NCBI GenBank assembly: GCA_013297865.1
Contig: JAAFIP010000005.1
Span: 186,001-250,000, forward strand
DNA from: Polaromonas sp.
GTDB taxonomy: Bacteria; Pseudomonadota; Gammaproteobacteria; Burkholderiales; Burkholderiaceae_C
DNA length: 64,000 nucleotides
Reading direction: 5' to 3'
Part shown: one piece after another, positions 16,368 to 24,947 of the stretch
Position numbering within the stretch: the stretch's first letter is position 1
How the letters are laid out: the number at the start of each line of letters is the position of its first letter
Notes under the pieces: model-generated
Databases searched by the model: none
Told to the model about the DNA's origin: nothing
What the model saw: the letters and a program-made list of their open reading frames with translations, nothing else
Position numbers and translations under genes: made by a program

Positions 16368-17411
16368 ATGGATATTACCCAGCTACTTGCTTTCAGCGTC
16401 AAAAACAAAGCCTCTGACCTTCACCTGTCTTCTGGTCTGCCACCGATGATTCGGGTGCATGGCGATGTGCGCCGCATCAACGTGGAGGCCCTGGACCACA
16501 AGCAGGTGCATGCCATGGTGTATGACATCATGAACGATGGCCAGCGCAAACAGTATGAAGAGTTTCTGGAAGTGGACTTTTCGTTCGAGATCGACGGCCT
16601 GGCACGCTTTCGGGTCAACGCCTTCAACCAGAACCGTGGCGCGGCCGCGGTGTTTCGTACCATCCCATCGAAGATTCTGACCCTGGAGCAGCTGAACGCA
16701 CCGAAGATTTTTGCCGACCTGGCCATGAAGCCGCGCGGCTTGGTGTTGGTGACCGGCCCCACCGGCTCAGGCAAGTCTACCACCCTGGCCGCCATGGTGA
16801 ACCACCTGAATGAAACCGAATACGGCCACATTCTCACCGTGGAAGACCCGATCGAGTTTGTGCACGAGTCCAAGAAGTGCCTGATCAACCAGCGAGAAGT
16901 CGGCCCGATGACGCTGTCGTTTGCCGCGGCGCTCAAGTCGGCTCTGCGCGAAGACCCCGACGCCATTCTGGTGGGCGAGATGCGCGACCTGGAAACCATC
17001 CGCCTGGCCATGACGGCCGCCGAAACCGGCCACCTGGTGTTTGGCACGCTGCACACATCAAGCGCCGCCAAGACGATTGACCGCATCATTGACGTGTTCC
17101 CTGCCGAAGAAAAAGAAATGGTGCGGGCCATGTTGTCTGAATCCTTGCAGGCCGTCATTTCGCAAACCCTGTGCAAAACCAAGGACGGCACCGGCCGCGT
17201 GGCCGCGCACGAGATCATGCTGGGCACCAGCGCCATCCGCAACCTGATCCGCGAGGCCAAGGTGGCGCAAATGTATTCGGCCATCCAGACCGGCAACAGC
17301 TTTGGCATGCAGACCCTGGACCAGAACCTGACCGAGCTGGTCAAGCGCAACATGATCTCGCCCGCTGAAGCGCGCGGTAAGGCCAAAACGCCCGAAAACT
17401 TCGTAGGATAG
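16368..17411 (+). CDS. pilT: Type IV pilus retraction ATPase PilT
   Basis: A hexameric ATPase that depolymerises type IV pili from the cytoplasmic side. The 347-residue protein has the N-terminal PAS-like domain, Walker A GPTGSGKST (near 131-139), Asp box EDPIEF, Walker B DAILVGEMRDLETI and the His box GTLHTSSAAKTIDRI, and ends with the AIRNLIRE region typical of PilT. pilU follows on the same strand after a 163-base spacer with two hairpins. The pilus structural genes are not in the window. Confidence 0.97.
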   Translation: MDITQLLAFSVKNKASDLHLSSGLPPMIRVHGDVRRINVEALDHKQVHAMVYDIMNDGQRKQYEEFLEVDFSFEIDGLARFRVNAFNQNRGAAAVFRTIPSKILTLEQLNAPKIFADLAMKPRGLVLVTGPTGSGKSTTLAAMVNHLNETEYGHILTVEDPIEFVHESKKCLINQREVGPMTLSFAAALKSALREDPDAILVGEMRDLETIRLAMTAAETGHLVFGTLHTSSAAKTIDRIIDVFPAEEKEMVRAMLSESLQAVISQTLCKTKDGTGRVAAHEIMLGTSAIRNLIREAKVAQMYSAIQTGNSFGMQTLDQNLTELVKRNMISPAEARGKAKTPENFVG

Positions 17412-17515
17412 CGGACAAAAGTTTCGCTCCGCTTCCTGCAAATGGATGGGTGGCACGATACTTTTGTCCGGTCTAGTCAGTGAAAAAAGTTTGGGGCGGC
17501 CCGGCACTTTTTTCA
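17412..17515. other. Two inverted repeats between pilT and pilU
   Basis: The first pair is CGGACAAAAGT (17412-17422) with ACTTTTGTCCG (17460-17470), 11 bases and perfect. The second is TGAAAAAAGT (17481-17490) with ACTTTTTTCA (17506-17515), 10 bases and perfect, around a GC-rich 15-base loop. The first starts immediately at the pilT stop. They may attenuate or process the pilT-pilU message; neither is a classical terminator with a downstream T run on the + strand. Confidence 0.5.
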
Positions 17516-17574
17516 AGTTTTGAATACAACGAACAAATCGCACTAGCGGTTTGTCATCAGAAAGGAGCAGCTTC

Positions 17575-18711
17575 ATGGAGCGCGACCAAGCCAGTAAGTT
17601 CATCAACGACTTGCTCAAATTGATGATCAGCCGCAATGGCAGCGACCTGTTCATCACCGGGGATTTCCCGCCGGCCATCAAGGTGGATGGCAAGGTGACC
17701 AAGGTGTCACCACAGCCGCTGTCCGCCGGGCACACCCTGGCTTTGGCACGTTCGATCATGAACGACAAACAGGCTGCCGAGTTTGAGCGCACCAAGGAGT
17801 GCAACTTTGCGGTGGCGCCACCGGGCGTGGGGCGGTTTCGGGTGAACGCCTTCATCCAGCAGGGCAAAGTGGGCATGGTCATGCGGACGATTCCCGCCAC
17901 GCTGCCCACCATTGACGTGCTGGGCCTGCCCCAGGTGCTCAAGGACGTGACCATGACCAAGCGCGGTCTGGTGATTCTGGTCGGTGCCACGGGCTCGGGC
18001 AAGTCCACCACCCTGGCAGCCATGGTGGACTGGCGCAACGAAAACTCCTACGGTCACATCATCACCATCGAAGACCCGGTGGAGTTTGTGCATCCGCATA
18101 AAAACTGCGTGGTGACACAGCGAGAAGTGGGCCTGGACACCGACAGCTGGGAAGCGGCGCTGAAGAACACCCTGCGCCAGGCACCGGATGTGATTTTGAT
18201 GGGCGAGATCCGCGACCGCGAGACCATGGAACACGCCGTGGCCTTTGCCGAAACCGGCCACCTGTGTATGGCCACGCTGCACGCCAACAGCGCCAACCAG
18301 GCGCTGGACCGCATCATCAACTTCTTCCCCGAAGAGCGCCGCATGCAGCTGTTGATGGACCTGTCACTCAACCTGCGCGCCATGATCTCGCAGCGCCTGG
18401 TCCCCAACCAGGATGGCAAGGGCCGTTTTGCGGCGGTGGAGATCATGCTCAACACGCCGCTGATCTCGGACATGATTTTCAAAGGCGAAGTCTCCGATAT
18501 CAAGGAGATCATGAAGAAAAGCCGCAACCTGGGCATGCAGACCTTCGACCAGGCCTTGTACGATGGTTTTGAGAACAATAAAATTACGTTTGAAGACGCG
18601 CTGCGCAACGCCGACTCGGTCAACGACCTGCGTTTGCAGATCAAGCTCAATTCGCAGCGCGCCAAAACCACCGACCTGGCCGCGGGCACCGAGCACCTGC
18701 AGATCATGTAA
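17575..18711 (+). CDS. pilU: PilT-dependent ATPase PilU
   Basis: The accessory retraction ATPase that works with PilT in type IV pilus retraction. ATG 17575 follows a strong AAAGGAG site. The 378-residue protein has Walker A GATGSGKST (near 137-145), EDPVEFVH, Walker B DVILMGEIRDRET and the His box ATLHANSANQALDRI. The sequences QREVGLDTDSWEAALKNTLR and INFFPEERRMQ are PilU-like. It lies directly downstream of pilT, as usual in betaproteobacteria. Confidence 0.96.
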   Translation: MERDQASKFINDLLKLMISRNGSDLFITGDFPPAIKVDGKVTKVSPQPLSAGHTLALARSIMNDKQAAEFERTKECNFAVAPPGVGRFRVNAFIQQGKVGMVMRTIPATLPTIDVLGLPQVLKDVTMTKRGLVILVGATGSGKSTTLAAMVDWRNENSYGHIITIEDPVEFVHPHKNCVVTQREVGLDTDSWEAALKNTLRQAPDVILMGEIRDRETMEHAVAFAETGHLCMATLHANSANQALDRIINFFPEERRMQLLMDLSLNLRAMISQRLVPNQDGKGRFAAVEIMLNTPLISDMIFKGEVSDIKEIMKKSRNLGMQTFDQALYDGFENNKITFEDALRNADSVNDLRLQIKLNSQRAKTTDLAAGTEHLQIM

Positions 18712-18782
18712 TAACTGCCGCCTTCCAAACATCCGCAGAGATGTGCGTCCAGTTCAGCGATGACATTTGAAAGAGGATTCAT

Positions 18783-19910
18783 ATGCGCCGACAATTTCTG
18801 GGCTTGCTCGGTTTGGCACTGCTGCCTGCTGCTGTGCAGGCACAAACCCGCGCCGTCAAACCCGACAGCATCGACATTCACCACATTGGGCCTTTTACCG
18901 GGCCACTGGCCTCGGCAAACACCGAAGCGGTCAATGGAGCCGAAATTTATTTCAACCAGCTCAACGCCAAAGGCGGCGTGGGCGGACGCAAGATCAACCT
19001 CATCAAGCTGGACGACAAACAGGATGCCAAGGAAAGCGAGCGGCTTTTCAAGGAGCTGATTGACCAGGGCTCGGTGCTCAGCCTGTTCATGCCGCGCACG
19101 ACACCCTCCATCTACGCCATGATGCCTCTGGCTGAAGCGGCCAAAATTCCTTTTTTTGGCGCACAGACTGGCGGCATTCAGATCACCGAACCCGTCAAGC
19201 GCTATGTCATGACCTTGCGCGCGTCCTACCAGGACGAGGTGATATACCTGATCCGCCAGCTGCATTCCACAGGCACGCGCAAGTTTGGTTTTCTGGCAGC
19301 TACCGATGCTTTTGGCAAGGATGTGATGGCAGGAGTGGACAAAGCCATGCAGGAGCTGGGCATCAAGCCTGTATCGGTTCAGCCTGTAGACCAGCGCACC
19401 CCGGTAGTGACCGAGGCGGTAGCGCAGATGCTGCCTACCAAGCCGGAAGCCATTGTCTTGATTGCCACGGTCAAAGGCGCCGCAGATTTTGTCGCCTTGT
19501 ACCGCAAGCAGGGCGGGTTTGCGCAGTTTGCCACCTTGTCCAACAACGGCTCTGACGCGTTTGTCAAAGCGCTGGGTGAGAACAAGCGCGGCGTGATCAT
19601 CACGCAGGCTGTGCCCTCGCCGTTCAGGAAAACCCGCCAGGTCGCGCGCGATTATCTTGCTGCTGTCCAGAGCGCCAAAGCCGCGCCCAGCTTCAGCCAT
19701 TTTTATGGCTATCTGTGCGCGGTCACGCTCACCGAGGCGCTACGCCGCACGGGCCGCGACATCACCCCCGAGAAACTCACCCAGGCCATAGAAAATCTGG
19801 GGCGCTACGATCTGGGCGGCTATGAAATCAGCTTCGGGCCCAACCGCAGGAAAGGCTCGAATTTCGTAGAAGCCTCCATCATCTCCAGTGATGGCACTTT
19901 CATGAACTGA
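18783..19910 (+). CDS. Type I periplasmic binding protein (branched-chain amino acid type), orphan
   Basis: A 375-residue exported receptor of the LivJ-like family. It has a signal peptide (FLGLLGLALLPAAVQAQ) and then HHIGPFTGPLASANTEAVNG, FNQLNAKGGVGGRKINLI, GAQTGGIQ and GFLAATDAFGKDVMAG. The start has a good AGAGGA site. No permease or ATPase genes of a HAAT-type ABC transporter are adjacent, and its closest neighbours are pilU and an oxidoreductase. It could be an orphan receptor using a distant transporter. The ligand is unknown. Confidence 0.92.
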   Translation: MRRQFLGLLGLALLPAAVQAQTRAVKPDSIDIHHIGPFTGPLASANTEAVNGAEIYFNQLNAKGGVGGRKINLIKLDDKQDAKESERLFKELIDQGSVLSLFMPRTTPSIYAMMPLAEAAKIPFFGAQTGGIQITEPVKRYVMTLRASYQDEVIYLIRQLHSTGTRKFGFLAATDAFGKDVMAGVDKAMQELGIKPVSVQPVDQRTPVVTEAVAQMLPTKPEAIVLIATVKGAADFVALYRKQGGFAQFATLSNNGSDAFVKALGENKRGVIITQAVPSPFRKTRQVARDYLAAVQSAKAAPSFSHFYGYLCAVTLTEALRRTGRDITPEKLTQAIENLGRYDLGGYEISFGPNRRKGSNFVEASIISSDGTFMN

Positions 19911-19982
19911 GCTGTGTGTATAGTACATGGCTGACTCGCAGGGCATAGGGCCCTTTGCGATCTTTTGCCACGGACACACACC

Positions 19983-20885
19983 ATGCCTTTCAATCCTAAA
20001 ACCTACGAACCTGCTCCCGCCAAAAAAGTGGCCTTCCTCGGCCTGGGTGTGATGGGCTACCCCATGGCGGGGCATTTGCACAGCGCTGGCCATCAGATCT
20101 GTGTGTATAACCGCACCGCCGCCAAATCAGCCGCATTCGGTGCGCAGTTTGCCGGGGCGACCCACGGCAGCACGCCTGCAGCAGCGGTCAAAGACGCAGA
20201 CATTGTGTTTTGCTGTGTGGGCAACGACGACGACTTGCGCAGCGTCATGCTAGGCAGCAGCGGCGCATTGGCAGCTATGAAAAAAGGTGCCATTCTGGTC
20301 GACCACACCACTGCATCGGCCAACGTGGCGCGCGAGCTGTATGCTGCAGCCAAGGCGGCGGGGCTGCATTTTGTGGACGCTCCGGTCTCGGGCGGCCAGG
20401 CTGGCGCCGAGAACGGCCTGCTGACTGTGATGTGCGGCGGCGATCAGGCGGCGTTTGACGCAGTGCAGCCCACGGCCATGGCCTTCTCGCGCGCCTTCAC
20501 GCGCATGGGCGAGGCGGGCGCGGGCCAGCTGACCAAGATGGTCAACCAGATCTGCATTGCTGGCCTGGTGCAGGGCCTGAGCGAAGCCGTGGCCTTTGGC
20601 CAGAAGGCCGGGCTGGACGTGAACCTGGTGCTGGATGTGATTGGCAAGGGTGCCGCGCAAAGCTGGCAGCTGGACAACCGCGGCAAAACCATGGTGGCCG
20701 ACAAGTTTGACTTTGGCTTTGCCGTGGACTGGATGCGCAAAGACCTGGGCCTGGTGCTGGACGAGGCCAAGCGCAACGGTGCTCGCTTGCCAGTGACCGC
20801 CCTGGTCGACCAGTTCTATGCCGATGTGCAGCAGATGGGCGGCAAGCGCTGGGACACCTCCAGCCTGATCAAGCGCCTGCGTTAA
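19983..20885 (+). CDS. NAD(P)-dependent beta-hydroxyacid dehydrogenase family oxidoreductase
   Basis: A 300-residue member of the 3-hydroxyisobutyrate dehydrogenase / tartronate semialdehyde reductase family. The Rossmann motif is FLGLGVMGYPMAGHL, the substrate motif is FVDAPVSGGQAGAENGLLTVM, and the catalytic lysine lies in LTKMVNQICIAG. The C-terminal helix bundle (DFGFAVDWMRKDLGL) is intact. ATG 19983 is preferred over the in-frame TTG at 19965. The exact substrate cannot be told from the sequence, and no valine or glyoxylate pathway genes lie next to it. Confidence 0.93.
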   Translation: MPFNPKTYEPAPAKKVAFLGLGVMGYPMAGHLHSAGHQICVYNRTAAKSAAFGAQFAGATHGSTPAAAVKDADIVFCCVGNDDDLRSVMLGSSGALAAMKKGAILVDHTTASANVARELYAAAKAAGLHFVDAPVSGGQAGAENGLLTVMCGGDQAAFDAVQPTAMAFSRAFTRMGEAGAGQLTKMVNQICIAGLVQGLSEAVAFGQKAGLDVNLVLDVIGKGAAQSWQLDNRGKTMVADKFDFGFAVDWMRKDLGLVLDEAKRNGARLPVTALVDQFYADVQQMGGKRWDTSSLIKRLR

Positions 20886-20910
20886 GTGCTGCACTGCTAC
20901 AGCCGCCATT

Positions 20911-20963
20911 TGCTATAGATTAAATAGCTGCTCCCGCGATATTCTATTGGCCTGGGAGCCTTT
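20911..20963 (-). repeat. Dispersed element copy, intergenic
   Basis: A well-preserved copy in reverse orientation between two convergent genes: GCTATAGATTAAATAGC end, TGCTCCCGCGATATTCTATT core, GGCCTGGGAGCC arm. Its folded arm followed by a T run could also end transcription. Confidence 0.88.
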
Positions 20964-21020
20964 TTCTATCTGAATTCAAGCCTGTCACCGACCCAAAGAT
21001 GGGTACGGTGGCTGCCGCGC

Positions 21021-21908
21021 TCAGCTTAGCACCACCGAGCTCAGACGCCTGCGATAGGTGGCCACTGTGGGGTCCTGCGGGGGAATCTGGCCGTCGGCCA
21101 CTTTGGCCTTGGGTGGCTCGATGACGTCCAAAATGGCCACATAAGTTTTGCGCGCCAGCTCTTCGCTCCAGCTTTTGTCGCGCATCAGAATCTCCAGCAG
21201 CTCGTCCATCGCCTCGGTCCAGCGCTGCTGGCAGATGTGCAGGCTGGCCAGTTCAAAGCGTGCGCTGAAGTCGCGCTTGTTGGCGGCAATCGCCGCTTGC
21301 AGTCGCTGCGCATCGGAGTGCGCCGCGCTGTCCATGGCGGTGAGCACACGCTGCACGGCCTCAAAGCGGCGATCGGTCGGGATTTTGGGCATCACTGGGG
21401 CCAGCGCCACTTTGGCGTCATCGTCCAGACCCGCCAGCAGCAGACTGCGCAGCAGGTCAAAGCGGGCGGCATCGTTATCGGGGGCCTGGGCCACAGCTTC
21501 GCGCAGCACGGCAATTGCGTCAGCGCTGCCGGGCACCAGTGGGGGCTGTTCAGGCTCAATCTCAGCCTCTGGCTCGTCCAGGGCAGGCGACACATGCTTG
21601 TCCAGAAACTCGCGCACCTTGCCCTCAGGCAGCGCGCCCATGAAGCCGTCAGCAGGCTGGCCGTCTTTCATGAGCACGCAGGTGGGAATGCTGCGGATGC
21701 CAAAAGCGGCAGACAGCTGCTGCTCGTCGTCGGAGTTGATCTTGACCAGCTTGAAGCGACCCGCGTAATCGGTCTCCAGCTTTTCCAGGATCGGCCCCAG
21801 CGACTTGCAGGGGCCGCACCAGGGAGCCCAAAAATCCACCAGCACCGGCAGGGTCATCGAGGCTTCAACCACCTCGGCTTCAAAGTTTTGTAGGGTGACG
21901 TCCATCAT
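21021..21908 (-). CDS. cnoX: Thioredoxin-domain chaperone CnoX/YbbN-like
   Basis: A 295-residue cytoplasmic protein with an N-terminal thioredoxin domain and TPR-like helical repeats. The thioredoxin active site is complete (DFWAPWCGPCKSLGP, Cys31 and Cys34), unlike E. coli YbbN, which lacks the canonical pair. IRSIPTCVLMKDGQ gives the cis-proline. The C-terminal part (DNDAARFDLLRSLLLAG, RFELASLHICQQRWTEAMDE) matches the tetratricopeptide portion of CnoX, a holdase that protects proteins from oxidative aggregation. It is divergent from purE. Confidence 0.92.
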   Translation of the reverse strand: MMDVTLQNFEAEVVEASMTLPVLVDFWAPWCGPCKSLGPILEKLETDYAGRFKLVKINSDDEQQLSAAFGIRSIPTCVLMKDGQPADGFMGALPEGKVREFLDKHVSPALDEPEAEIEPEQPPLVPGSADAIAVLREAVAQAPDNDAARFDLLRSLLLAGLDDDAKVALAPVMPKIPTDRRFEAVQRVLTAMDSAAHSDAQRLQAAIAANKRDFSARFELASLHICQQRWTEAMDELLEILMRDKSWSEELARKTYVAILDVIEPPKAKVADGQIPPQDPTVATYRRRLSSVVLS

Positions 21909-22000
21909 GATGGGTTAGATTGTGAGGCAAGCGCAGGGATAAAGTGGCAATAGGGCAGGAAATCAGGGACTGGCATGGGCAAAAACGTAGAATCCACACC

Positions 22001-22519
22001 ATGACACCACAGCCAACGCCTTCCCCCATCCAAGTCGTCGGCGTGCTGATGGGCTCCAGTTCGGACTGGGACACCATGCAGCACGCGGTGCAGATTTTGA
22101 CCGATTTTGGCATTGCCTTTGAAGCCCGGGTGGTCTCGGCCCACCGCATGCCCGACGACATGTTTGCCTATGCCGACGCAGCGGCAGGGCGTGGCCTGGC
22201 GGCGATCATCGCCGGGGCTGGCGGCGCGGCACACTTGCCGGGCATGCTGGCCGCCAAAACCACGGTGCCGGTGCTGGGCGTGCCGGTGGCGTCCAAGCAT
22301 CTGTCGGGCATGGACTCGCTGCACAGCATTGTGCAGATGCCCAAGGGCGTGCCCGTGGCCACTTTTGCCATTGGCGCAGCAGGCGCGGCCAATGCGGCGC
22401 TGTTTGCCGTGGCCATGCTGGCTGCGCACGACAGCAGCCTGCGCGCCCAACTGAACGCCTACCGCGCCCGCCAGACCGAGACAGCCCGCGCCATGCAACT
22501 GCCCCCAGTAGCCACTTAA
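22001..22519 (+). CDS. purE: N5-carboxyaminoimidazole ribonucleotide mutase PurE
   Basis: Purine biosynthesis: converts N5-CAIR to CAIR. The 172-residue protein has the class I PurE signature: [23 protein letters not shown] (with the catalytic His), [13 protein letters not shown] and [22 protein letters not shown] 22001 gives the normal length. purK follows after 16 bases, and the pair feed each other, since PurK makes N5-CAIR. Confidence 0.97.
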   Translation: MTPQPTPSPIQVVGVLMGSSSDWDTMQHAVQILTDFGIAFEARVVSAHRMPDDMFAYADAAAGRGLAAIIAGAGGAAHLPGMLAAKTTVPVLGVPVASKHLSGMDSLHSIVQMPKGVPVATFAIGAAGAANAALFAVAMLAAHDSSLRAQLNAYRARQTETARAMQLPPVAT

Positions 22520-22535
22520 CCCGACACCACACATC

Positions 22536-23753
22536 ATGAAACCTATTTATCCCGGTGCCGCTTTAGCCGATGGTCGCCAGCCTACCCTGGGTGTCATGGG
22601 GGGTGGTCAGCTGGGGCGGATGTTTGTGCAGGCCGCGCAGCGCATGGGCTATTTCACCGTGGTGCTGGACGCCGACCCGGCCAGCCCGGCGGGCCAGGTG
22701 AGCCAATACCATATCGCTGCCGACTATCTGGATGAGCAGGGCCTGGCCCAGCTGATGCAGCGCAGTGCAGCCATCACGACCGAATTTGAAAACGTGCCTG
22801 CCCCGGCGCTGATGACCCTGGGCGCGCACCGCCCCGTGGCACCGAACGCCGAGTGCGTGGCGATTGCGCAGGACCGGCGCGCCGAAAAAGCCAGGCTGGC
22901 CGAGCTGGCCGCGCGCAGCGGTGTGGGCCCCGTGCCCTATGCCGTGATCGAAAAAGCCGTGGACATCACCACCGTGCCCGATGACTGCCTGCCAGGCCTG
23001 CTGAAAACCGCCACGCTGGGCTACGACGGCAAGGGCCAGATCAAGGTCAACACCCGTGCCCAGGCCACCATCGCCTGGAAGCAGCTGGGCGGCGTGCCCT
23101 GCGTGCTGGAGCAGCTGGTGCCGCTGGCAGCCGAATGCTCGGTGATCGTCGCGCGCGGGCCTGACGACCAGATGGTCAGCCTGCCGGTGGCGCGCAACAC
23201 GCATGTGAACGGCATTTTGGCGGTGAGCGAAGTCTTTGAGGGCAATCTGCCCGCAGCGCTGAAAGACAAAGTGCAGTCAGCCACCCAGGTGATCGCTCAG
23301 GAGCTGGGCTATGTGGGCGTGCTGTGCGTGGAGTTTTTTATCCTGCAGGACGCGGCAGGCCAGCTCAGCGCAGACAGCCCACTGGCCGTCAACGAGATAG
23401 CCCCGCGCCCGCACAATAGCGGCCACTGGAGCATGGACGGCTGCAGCATCAGCCAGTTTGATCTGCAGGTGCGCGCCCTGTGTGGCCTGCCCTTGCCCAC
23501 GCCGCGCCAGCACTCGGCCTCGATCATGCTCAATCTGCTGGGCGATGTGTGGCTGGGCGAAGGCGACACCCCCAAAGCGCCGAACTGGCAGGCTGTGCTG
23601 GCGCTGCCTGGCACGCATTTGCACCTGTATGGCAAGCTCGAAGCGCGCAGGGGCCGCAAGATGGGGCACCTCAATATCACCGCTGACACGCCCGAGGCAG
23701 CGCGCGAGATCGCCCGGCAAGCCGCCGCTGTGCTGGGCCTGCCCTGGGCGTGA
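22536..23753 (+). CDS. purK: N5-carboxyaminoimidazole ribonucleotide synthase PurK
   Basis: An ATP-grasp ligase making N5-CAIR from AIR, bicarbonate and ATP. The 405 residues include TLGVMGGGQLGRMFVQAAQ at the N-terminus, ITTEFENVPAPAL, the ATP-binding TATLGYDGKGQIKV, ECSVIVARGPDDQMV and NEIAPRPHNSGHWSMDGC. It forms an operon with purE upstream and the sua5-type gene 28 bases downstream. Confidence 0.97.
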   Translation: MKPIYPGAALADGRQPTLGVMGGGQLGRMFVQAAQRMGYFTVVLDADPASPAGQVSQYHIAADYLDEQGLAQLMQRSAAITTEFENVPAPALMTLGAHRPVAPNAECVAIAQDRRAEKARLAELAARSGVGPVPYAVIEKAVDITTVPDDCLPGLLKTATLGYDGKGQIKVNTRAQATIAWKQLGGVPCVLEQLVPLAAECSVIVARGPDDQMVSLPVARNTHVNGILAVSEVFEGNLPAALKDKVQSATQVIAQELGYVGVLCVEFFILQDAAGQLSADSPLAVNEIAPRPHNSGHWSMDGCSISQFDLQVRALCGLPLPTPRQHSASIMLNLLGDVWLGEGDTPKAPNWQAVLALPGTHLHLYGKLEARRGRKMGHLNITADTPEAAREIARQAAAVLGLPWA

Positions 23754-23781
23754 CCATTGCCAGACCGCGGCCAGATACCCG

Positions 23782-24840
23782 ATGCCTGATGCCATGCAGA
23801 TAGTGAATCCCCGCACCGCCGCGCTCAGCGTGGCACAGGCTGCAGACCTGCTGGCAGCCGGCGAGTTGGTGGCCTTTCCCACCGAGACCGTCTATGGGCT
23901 GGGCGCCGATGCCAGCCAGGATGCAGCAGTCGCCAAGATCTTTGTAGCCAAAGGCCGCCCCGCAGACCACCCACTGATCGTGCATGTGGCCGATGCGCCC
24001 GCTGCCGCACATTTTGCGGCCAGCATGCCGGTGTTTGCGCAGGCCCTGGTAGCCGCTTTCTGGCCCGGCCCGCTGACCATCATCGTGCCGCGCAAGGCCG
24101 GCGTGGCCACCGCCAGTGCCGGCGGGCAGGACTCGATCGGCCTGCGCTGCCCTGCGCACCCCATGGCACTGGAGCTGCTGCGCGCCTGCAGCGCGCGGGG
24201 CGTGTGGGGCCTGGCTGCGCCCAGCGCCAACCGCTTTGGCAAGGTCAGCCCCACCACGGCCGCGCATGTGCGCCAGGAGCTGGGTGACAGCGTGGCCGTG
24301 CTGGACGGCGGAGCATGCAGCGTCGGCATCGAGTCCACCATCATCGACTGCACCCGTGGTGCGCCTGTGCTACTGCGCCCCGGTGTGCTCACTGCGGGCG
24401 CCATTGAAGCTGCGATGGGCTGCAAGCTGCTATCAAATAAAGAGCTGCTCCCGCGACATTCTAAAGGGCTGGAGCCCGATAATGCATTAAATTCAACGCC
24501 ACTTCCGGCACCCCGGGCCTCCGGCACGCTGGAGTCGCATTACGCCCCCAATGCCCGCGTGCGCCTGATGGATGCCAAAGCGCTGCAAACCGCCCTGAAC
24601 CTATTGGGCGCTGATGCCGCGCATATTGCGGTGTACTCGCGTGCCATCATGCACTCTGCTTCGTCTCACCTCATTCGCCGCCGCATGCCTGATGATGCGC
24701 TGGCCACGGCGCAGCAGCTGTTTGCGGTGCTGCGCGAATTCGATGCACAGGGCGTCAAGCTGATCTGGGTGGAGACACTGCCCGAGGACAGCGCCTGGGA
24801 CGGTGTGCGCGACCGACTGCAGCGCGCCGCTGCGCACTGA
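23782..24840 (+). CDS. sua5: L-threonylcarbamoyladenylate synthase (Sua5/YwlC type)
   Basis: Makes threonylcarbamoyl-AMP for the t6A37 tRNA modification. The 352-residue long form has the YrdC domain (LVAFPTETVYGLGADA, KIFVAKGRPADHPLIVH, PLTIIVPRK, WGLAAPSANRFGKVSPTTA, STIIDCT) followed by the Sua5 domain (SGTLESHYAPNARV onward). ATG 23782 or ATG 23794 could be the start. A dispersed element is translated as the linker between the two domains (residues about 215-234), a place where an insertion should be tolerated. Third gene after purE-purK. Confidence 0.94.
   Translation: MPDAMQIVNPRTAALSVAQAADLLAAGELVAFPTETVYGLGADASQDAAVAKIFVAKGRPADHPLIVHVADAPAAAHFAASMPVFAQALVAAFWPGPLTIIVPRKAGVATASAGGQDSIGLRCPAHPMALELLRACSARGVWGLAAPSANRFGKVSPTTAAHVRQELGDSVAVLDGGACSVGIESTIIDCTRGAPVLLRPGVLTAGAIEAAMGCKLLSNKELLPRHSKGLEPDNALNSTPLPAPRASGTLESHYAPNARVRLMDAKALQTALNLLGADAAHIAVYSRAIMHSASSHLIRRRMPDDALATAQQLFAVLREFDAQGVKLIWVETLPEDSAWDGVRDRLQRAAAH
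24426..24482 (-). repeat. Dispersed element copy, inside the sua5-type gene
   Basis: Copy in reverse orientation: GCTATCAAATAAAGAGC end, TGCTCCCGCGACATTCTAAA core, GGGCTGGAGCCC arm. It is read in frame as LLSNKELLPRHSKGLEPDNA in the interdomain linker. Confidence 0.85.
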
Positions 24841-24947
24841 GCTGTTCATTCGTTTACAGGGACTACCTGCAGGCCAGTTAAGATACAGACTATCGGCAGA
24901 CCGCTGTCTGCCTCCTCTCGTCGCCATTTAGTTTTGTGGAGAAACCC

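Noticed and set aside
18054-19700. 548-codon open frame on the - strand across pilU and the binding-protein gene
   Set aside because: It crosses two well-supported genes in antisense and shows no domain; high G/C third positions make such frames common here.
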